Source of the DNA: Anisodus tanguticus
Lineage: Eukaryota > Streptophyta > Magnoliopsida > Solanales > Solanaceae
Direction: 5' to 3'
Length of the DNA: 64,000 nucleotides
Assembly: GCA_034509755.1 (NCBI GenBank)
Contig: CM067549.1
Location: forward strand, 50,865,052 to 50,929,051
Position numbers and translations under genes: made by a program. Below are positions 57,768 through 64,000 of the stretch, in pieces (the stretch's first letter is position 1; each line of letters begins with the position of its first letter). The notes beneath the pieces were generated by a model, which searched no databases, had not been told where the DNA came from, and worked only from the letters and a program-made list of their open reading frames with translations.

Positions 57768-58346
57768 AAAGTTGTTCAGAAGAGCATGCTTGACTCACCA
57801 AAAATTACAAAGAAGGGGAATCCAGTCGAGCTCAAGATGTTCTATCAGGAAACTTTAAAAAACAACAGTCATTTGTTCATTCACTGTAAAGTGACTGGAC
57901 AATTGTGGCAGATGTTTCTAAGTATGTATGACTTGAATTGGGTCATGCCAGGGACTACAATGGAGTTGGTAAAGTGCTGAAACAAAGCAGGAGGTAGGGG
58001 AAGAATGAAGAAATGGTGGAATTCCATTCCAACATGTATATGGTGGACAATATGGAAAGAAAGAAATGCAAGGTGTTTTGAAGACAGGAGCAGCTCAATT
58101 TAAAAAATCAAGATTAATTGTATAGTCTTTATATTTTTGGTGTAAAGAAAGATGTGTAGAAGATAGTGAAACTTTATTGGACTTCTTAGAAATTTAGTTG
58201 AAACCTTGTGAGAAGAATAAAGGTTTTCTTTATTTCTGGTGCTGTATGTCCTTCCCTGTAAATATGGTCTCCAGCATTTCCTTAATGCTGATGAATACAA
58301 TGTTACCATTTTTTTCAAAAAAAAAAAAAAAAAAAAAGTTGTTCAG
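57768..58346 (+). mobile_element. 5'-truncated L1-type LINE with poly(A) and TSD
   Basis: The body 57780-58334 encodes the last part of ORF2: NNSHLFIHCKVTGQLWQMFL, then after a stop GRMKKWWNSIPTCIWWTIWK and ERNARCFEDRSSSI, the zinc-knuckle-like (zf-RVT) end of plant L1 reverse transcriptases. A run of about 19 A closes it. AAAGTTGTTCAG occurs at 57768-57779 and 58335-58346, a 12-bp target duplication. Confidence 0.82.
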
Positions 58347-58490
58347 TCATATTTTCTCGTGTAACTATATATGTGGCAAAAACAAAACGATCTAAATCTT
58401 TGTATATGCTGTAAGATTAAATAGAAACATTCAATATAAAAGTACAATGCTGAGTTGAGATTGAGATACACTATTTTATTTCTATTTCTT

Positions 58491-58680
58491 AGTGCATGCT
58501 GCTACTTTCTTATTTTCTTTGCAATCTTGCATCGACTACTTTCCTTTTGAGCCGAGAGTTTATAGGAAACAACCTCTTTACCCTACAAAGATAGAGGTAA
58601 GGTATGTGTACATCCTAACCTCTCCAGACCCACTTTGTGGGATACACCGGGTATGTTGTTGTAGTGCATGCTGCTACTTT
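58491..58680 (+). mobile_element. RTE LINE tail with 18-bp target duplication
   Basis: The body, about 58509-58662, has TTTTGAGCCGAGAGTTTATA, CTCCAGACCCACTTTGTGGG and a final GTTGTTGT, matching the tails at 23230 and 32012. AGTGCATGCTGCTACTTT is repeated exactly at 58491-58508 and 58663-58680. Confidence 0.82.
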
Positions 58681-58849
58681 TCCTGTCTCTAGGTTGTGCT
58701 GTTGTTCTTTTTACATCAGAGATGGCTGGACAAAAAATCGCTAGGCTATTAAGTGCTTCATATTGGAACTTTGTTAAATATACATGTACTTTTCCTATGT
58801 GCTTCACTCACAGTGGTTGCTTCCCAGGAAAGAATTATTTCAAAAAAAC

Positions 58850-61831
58850 CTGTTGAGTTTTACCATCACCTACAAGACAGACCTTATGCCTATCAAAAAA
58901 ACAGTCAGAATTTTCTTTATGAGTAAAAATTCACATAGAACGAATAATATTGACACCAGGCGGACGGGGCACCAACTCCCACATCTTATTTTCAATAAGA
59001 GCATTATATTCATCATCCATGACCATTTTCGAATTCGGGTCATGAAGGACAGACACTGGGTTACGTGGTAGGGGCGATTTAGTGACATTAGAATTTAGAT
59101 TAAAATGTCGTTTAGGTTTAAAGATACCATGTTGGCTATGAGTAACGGACCCTTGACTAGAAATAGAAGGGGACGGGTTTTGAGTTGGCTATGGGTCTAG
59201 TCTGGACTGGCCAGCAGGTAGTGGGCCTGCTGGCCCAGAACGCGGACGTAGTGGTGATGGAACTGGGTCGAGATTGGGAGATAGTGTTGGGCCAGCAGGC
59301 AGTGTGGACTAAGTGATGTATGACGTATGTTGAGAGTCCATCATCCAAAAAATTATACGGAATTAGACAATTTAGCAAACGAAAATTGGGTTTCATAAAA
59401 AATAACATGGCGACTAATTATGATTTTATTCAATGATAAATCAAAACATTTGTAACCACAATGATTAGATGGATAACCCAGAAATACACAAGCAGTAGAC
59501 CAAGCTTAAAGTTTGTTAATTGTAGTGGACGGAAAAAGTGGATAGCACAAACACCCAAACACTCTAAGATGAGAATACGAGGGTTCCTTATGATAAAGAA
59601 TTTTAAGGGGTGATTGATATGTCAAACCTTTGCTAGAAAGTATGTTAAGGAGGTAAGTAGTCATTTGTAAAGCATGATACCAAAAGGAAGGAGGTAATAA
59701 ATCATGGGCTAGTAAGGTTCGGCCAATATTATTAATGGTATGAATTTTTTTTTCGGCCTTTCCATTTTGTGAGGACGTATGAGGACAAGAAAATAGAAAA
59801 GATATGCCATTAGTGTCACAATTTCCGAAATTGTCCATTATCATATTCTCTACCATTATCATATTGAATATTTTTAATTTCTCATTCAAATTAGGTACGG
59901 ATGAATGCTCAAAATTTTAAGACATTGGAAAAAACTTTAGACTTTTTAGACAAAGGAAAGGTCCACAAAAAATTAGAATAATCATCCAAGAATAACACAT
60001 AATAACGATGGCCTAAAGAGCTCAAAACGGGAGGTGTCCATAAATCATTATGAATAATGTCAAAAGGCATCAACGTACTAGAATTAGAGGCTACAAAAGG
60101 TAATCTAACATGTTTCCCTAGAGGACAAGAAGGACAAATAGGAGTACTACGCGTACTCTTACAATTAATAAAATTATTATTTTTAAGAGAAGAAATAACA
60201 GACGCCCCCGGATGACCCAAACGAGCATGCCATAAGGAAGGAGTGAGAGTGGCAAACGTTGATGGTGAGGCTTGACCCATGGAAATGGTGATGGTGGTGA
60301 TTGGATAATGCTCTCCCCAACTATTACATCTCATTAGAGGTATCCCCGTCGTGAAATCCTTCACAGAAAATCCAAAAGGGTCAAAATTAACAGAAACCCA
60401 ATTATCAGTTATGAATTTTCGGACATACACCAAATTATTAATTAAGTGAGGGGCATGAATGACATTTTCAGGACTAGAGGTGGATGTGGGGAGGGGGAGG
60501 GACAATTTTGTGTGACCATAACCACGAATTGGAATTGAATTGCCATTACCAATAATTATGCCACGATTTTTGCTCAAATTGAAATAAGACGAGAGATTAC
60601 CTGGTGCGGACGTCATATGAGAAGTGACATCGGTGTCCATGTACCAATTTACATCCGAGGGATTTAATCCAAGTGTATGTATATCGGCCTCAATATTCGT
60701 ATGTGTCATAACCAAAGTTGGGCCCGCAGCAGCGGTTCTTGCTGCCAGGACCCAGTCCGATTCTGCTGGGCATAATTGGGCCTTGCCCAATTTGATGGAA
60801 AATAAGGAAAAGGGTTGTGTGGGCCACACTGGCCCAGCCTCACTGCCACTGTGCATTGACCCAAGGCTGCAACCAGTGGTGTTGGGGCCCAGCCGGTCCA
60901 CTGTCGCTACCGCCATGACCACCGCCACTGCCGCGGTTCTTGCCACCAATTTTTTGATTTTGACCTTTTTTGCCGCCATCGTTGTTACGGTTTTGGCTAG
61001 AATTATCTGAGAACGAGTGAGGTTCATCGGAAGTAGCCATCATCATGACGAAATTTGCTCCGGTAGCTGCCTTTTTAGCCAAGTCGACCTCTTCTAATGT
61101 GAGCATGGAACGGACCTGGTAGAACGGAGGGAGAGGATTACTTTGACGAAGAAGCGTCCCCATGCCATTATAAGCCTCAGATAGGCCTGCAACCATCTGA
61201 AGAATAAGACGATCATTTGTGACGGGTGCACCAACATTCTTGAGTTGATCCGCCAATTCCTTCAGCCTTTCACAATAGGCTGAGAAATTCAAAAAATCCT
61301 CCATATTGACATGGAAAAATTCCTGCTCAAGAGTGACAGCACGGGAATTTTTGTTATCTTGGAATATATCACGCACCCTATTCCAAGTTTTCATCGTTGT
61401 GGCGTCGGGTTCAATAATCGTCTGCAAAAGGTCCGTAGAGATTGTGGAATAAATCCACTGAAGTACTGTAGCATCAAGATTCGTCCATAACACAGGGTCA
61501 TCATCGGCAGTAGGCACCTTCTCCTTGCCTGTTTCCGAGGGGTGACGTGATGAAGGACTTTATGCGAGCGTGCGTGAACTTTAAATAATTCTGCCCACGT
61601 CGCGTATTGGACATTTTCCATCTCAAGAAAGCTAGGGATGTGGTTCTTGATGCGGGATGAAATGTGGTCTTTGAGGTAGACATGAAGAAAGAACAAGAGG
61701 AGAATTTGGGATTTGGAAGAAAATTTGGGAGAGAGGAGGTTGTGCGGCCGTCGGCCGATGGTATTACCGAGTAGGGCAGTGAAAACATATAATTTGGAGA
61801 ACGAAGAATTTGCCCTAGACTTTTGATACCA
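58850..61831 (-). pseudogene. Ty1-copia gag-pol to early reverse transcriptase, broken
   Basis: Read on the minus strand. The primer-binding site TGGTATCAAAAG is at 61820-61831. Gag (61696-60840, one frameshift near 61530) has NVQYATWAELFKVHARSHKV, TIIEPDATTMKTWNRVRDIF, FFHVNMEDFLNFSAYCERLK and MVAGLSEAYNGMGTLLRQ, then a Gly/Asn-rich tail. The pol frame (61027-59909) gives the protease WYMDTDVTSHMTS (catalytic DTG changed to DTD) and integrase WHARLGHPGAS...CPSCPLGKHVRLPF, DIIHNDLW, LFLDDYSNFLW. After stops, SCPHTSSQNGKAEKKIHTIN completes the D,D,E core (59889-59506). The reverse transcriptase starts with MWELVPRPPGVNIIRSMWIF and stops at HKVCLVGDGKTQQ near 58850, where the element is cut. 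Same lineage as 38641-40795. Confidence 0.82.
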
Positions 61832-61995
61832 TGAGATAGAATAATCACTTGACTATTTTCATTAATGAAGATGTATATATATACATGATATACAATATCT
61901 AAATATGAAAAATAAATCTTTTTTCCAAATACAATACTAATACATTTTCCTAATACAATACTAATATCATAATTACACTTGTACAAGAATTCTAC
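61832..61995 (-). mobile_element. 5' LTR of the minus-strand copia
   Basis: The minus strand ends ...GATTATTCTATCTCA immediately before the primer-binding site, and starts at TGTAGAATTCTTG near 61995. Short (about 165 bp) and AT-rich. The outer limit is approximate. Confidence 0.6.
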
Positions 61996-62112
61996 AAATA
62001 TGTTAATTTTGTTGGAAATTTACTACTGTAGAATTAAGTTTATCCCATTATTTATGACTCAAACAATTGGGGGCCCGCACGTCGGAAATGTCATTTTCAC
62101 ACACGTACACAC

Positions 62113-62932
62113 GTAGTGCCAAGTATCACAAATTTCATTAGTGAAAGAGATATTGGTACGTAAGTAATACGTTTGAGACATAGAATGATACACGGTTATT
62201 GGCCAAATGACAAGTATTCCACGTTGGTAAACGAAGGAAGAAGTGTACGAAGGGTAAGATGAAACGAGTCAAAAATCTCCGCGGAGCCGTGAAGGGCCGC
62301 GGCGCAACACCGTTGGAGCCGCGACCCCCCATGGCAGCGCTGCGACGCTAAATGGTGGCTTGGGCTACTGGATCCGAGTCGCCGCGGTGCTTCGGAGGCA
62401 GAATACGGCAACGGGAAGATGGAAAGTTCTGACTTTTGGGATGGTTTTGGAGCATTGAATCTCCATTATTTGGCACATGAATTTAGCCATTATTTGGCTG
62501 AGTGTAACCCATCAATAAGTGTCATTACATGTCTATTGAAGGCCATTAGTTGTCTAGTTGAGGGGTCATTTCCTTACACTATAAATTGAGGCCTTTGGCT
62601 AAATTGTTCAACACTAAGAAATTTTCTGAAATATTCTTCTTCCTCTCTAGCAAGTTTTTCTGTATTCAAAGTTCTTCAAGAGTAACACTTGAGTTTCCTT
62701 TGCTCATTTGTTAAGTTGATGTTGTCTCTTGGGAGACTATTGCCCGATAACGTAAAAGAGATATACAGGGCAATCTTGTCTTAAAGACAGAGTGTTATAA
62801 CTTGACTCAACAAATCACAAGGAGTTTGTAATCGTTCTTATTTCCAGTTTGTTGTAATCTTGAGTAGTTTATCCTTTCTAGCATTTGTAATATTTATTTA
62901 CTTCCCGTTTCCTACAATTGTTGTACCCACAA
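62113..62932 (+). mobile_element. LTR family A, 5' LTR of a rearranged copia
   Basis: Aligns with the LTRs at 1301-2453 and 4429-5510: GTAGTGCCAAGTATCAC start, AGAGATATTGGTAC, then TGGGAGACTATTGCCCG, GGGCAATCTTGTCTTAA and TTACTTCCCG near the end. A TATA-like CTATAAATTGAGG is near 62580. Unlike those copies it is followed by copia gag. Confidence 0.65.
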
Positions 62933-64000
62933 TTTTAAGAAAAAATTGTTGTAAGTGCTTAGAAAGATGATTGAAAGAGAATAACTCGCTTCTGATTTTG
63001 CTGCTTCTGCTACTCAAGGCAACCCCTCTGCCTTCCCCACTGCTCAAGGCACACCCAATGCCTTTCCGGTTGCTTAAGGGAACGTTATTGTTCCCCCACC
63101 CTCCGGTTTCCACAATGAACGCCCAGAGAAGTTTATGGGCTCCAACTTCAAGAGATGACAGCAGAAGATGTTGTTTTATCTGACTGTTATGGGAATGAAT
63201 CATTTCCTAACAGAAGATCCTCCACAAGTTGGAGATGAAGTGGACCCTTAGCCTAATGAAACTATATTCTGAACTGTCTGTAGGCACCGCCAAAGAGTTA
63301 TGGGAAAAGCTAGAGTCATAGTGACTTCATGTGTAAGAACTATATTCTGAACTGTCTGTTAGACCCACACTACACGGTGTATTACGCCGTAAGCACCGCC
63401 AAAGAGTTATGGGAACATCTGAAGAAGAAGTACAACGCACAAGATGCTAGTACGAAGAAATTCATCGTTGGGAAATTCCTGAAATTTCAAATGGTGGATA
63501 GCAAAACTGTGATGTCCCAAGTTCAGAAATTCCAAATGATTCTACATCACCTGGATTTGGAAGGTATGAAACCAAATGAGCAGTTTTCTGTTGCATCACT
63601 GATTGGGAAATTACCTCTCTCGTGGAATGAGTTTATGAGTTACTTAAAACTCAAGACAAAGGAAATGATCTTCGAGGAACTTATTATCAAACTCCGGATT
63701 CAGAAAGATAATAAGAAGGCCTTGCCTAGGGGAAAACACCCCGCTGAGGGAAAGACAAATCTGGCTGAGAAAAGGTCGAAGTGCCCAAGCCAAAGCAGGT
63801 CAAAATTGGGCCTAAGACGGTAGATTGCATTTTCATCGGATATGCAAATAATAGTAGTGCTTATCGCTTCTTAGTGTATAAGTCAGATATTCCAAATATC
63901 AACGGGGGTACAATCATGGAATCAAGGAATGCTCAATTCTTTGAGGATACTTTTCCTAGAAAGGAAAAAGACATAACCTCTCGCAAACGAAGTTATGAAC
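62933..64000 (+). pseudogene. Ty1-copia gag fused to integrase C-terminus, partial
   Basis: The gag N-terminal part is PPPSGFHNERPEKFMGSNFK followed by QQKMLFYLTVMGMNHFLTED (63090-63215; an expected Trp is a stop). A rearranged patch follows. The main open frame is 63329-63823: NCLLDPHYTVYYAVSTAKEL, KKFIVGKFLKFQMVDSKTVM, SLIGKLPLSWNEFMSYL, the usual copia gag core. At about 63800 it runs straight into KQVKIGPKTVDCIFIGYANN and FLVYKSDIPNINGGTIMESR, which belong after the integrase core. Zinc knuckle, protease and the integrase catalytic core are missing. It runs off the end of the window. Confidence 0.75.

Noticed and set aside
60624..61010. 128-codon plus-strand frame
   Set aside because: Antisense to copia gag-protease.
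62138..62411. Two minus-strand frames
   Set aside because: Inside the LTR; they arise from a locally GC-rich patch.

Overview
This is a stretch of a flowering-plant nuclear genome, almost certainly from the nightshade family (Solanaceae; a Nicotiana or Solanum relative fits, but I cannot choose between them). The reasons are AT-rich DNA, GT-AG introns, Ty1-copia and Ty3-gypsy retrotransposons primed by initiator-Met tRNA, Stowaway, Emigrant-like and hAT elements, and RTE-LINE and SINE tails ending in TTG repeats of the kind known from tobacco and its relatives. There are no prokaryotic genes, no CRISPR array, and I found no rRNA or tRNA gene.

Two host genes look intact, both on the + strand: a six-exon oligopeptide transporter (OPT family, 30291-34630) and a two-exon secreted Ole e 1-like protein (36059-37552). 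A third host gene is a GT-2-type trihelix transcription factor. Its DNA-binding exon is at 55830-56577, and a phase-compatible candidate first exon lies about 8.9 kb upstream at 46594-46961. A fourth host locus is a fragment: the 3' end of an SnRK1 beta-subunit (GAL83/AKIN-beta type) gene at 41246-41569. A small kinase-like fragment sits at 48073-48183.

The rest is layered mobile DNA. 1.3-5.5 kb: two inverted LTR-like copies, with a broken plant-transposon-domain gene on the minus strand (to about 7.3 kb). 7.6-18.8 kb: a minus-strand copia split by a gypsy LTR, then a plus-strand copia with most of pol. 19.9-24.7 kb: a MITE with perfect 32-bp ends, a 5'-truncated RTE LINE, an ACGT-core cluster, and an Emigrant/pogo-like element keeping the transposase C-terminus. 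25.3-28.6 and 42.1-45.5 kb: two related hAT elements with decayed BED/hATC transposases. 38.5-40.8 kb: a copia fragment. 48.5-54.6 kb: a gag-protease-only gypsy element with two full LTRs and an exact 5-bp target duplication. 57.8-58.7 kb: L1 and RTE tails with long target duplications. 58.9-62.0 kb: a minus-strand copia. 62.1-64.0 kb: another LTR with a gag fused to a distant part of pol.

Many insertions can be bounded to the base by their target-site duplications, so the order of insertion can be read. The least explained items are the third open reading frame of the gag-only gypsy element, a 44-bp perfect inverted repeat just downstream of the Ole e 1-like gene, and one LTR family joined to two unrelated internal regions.
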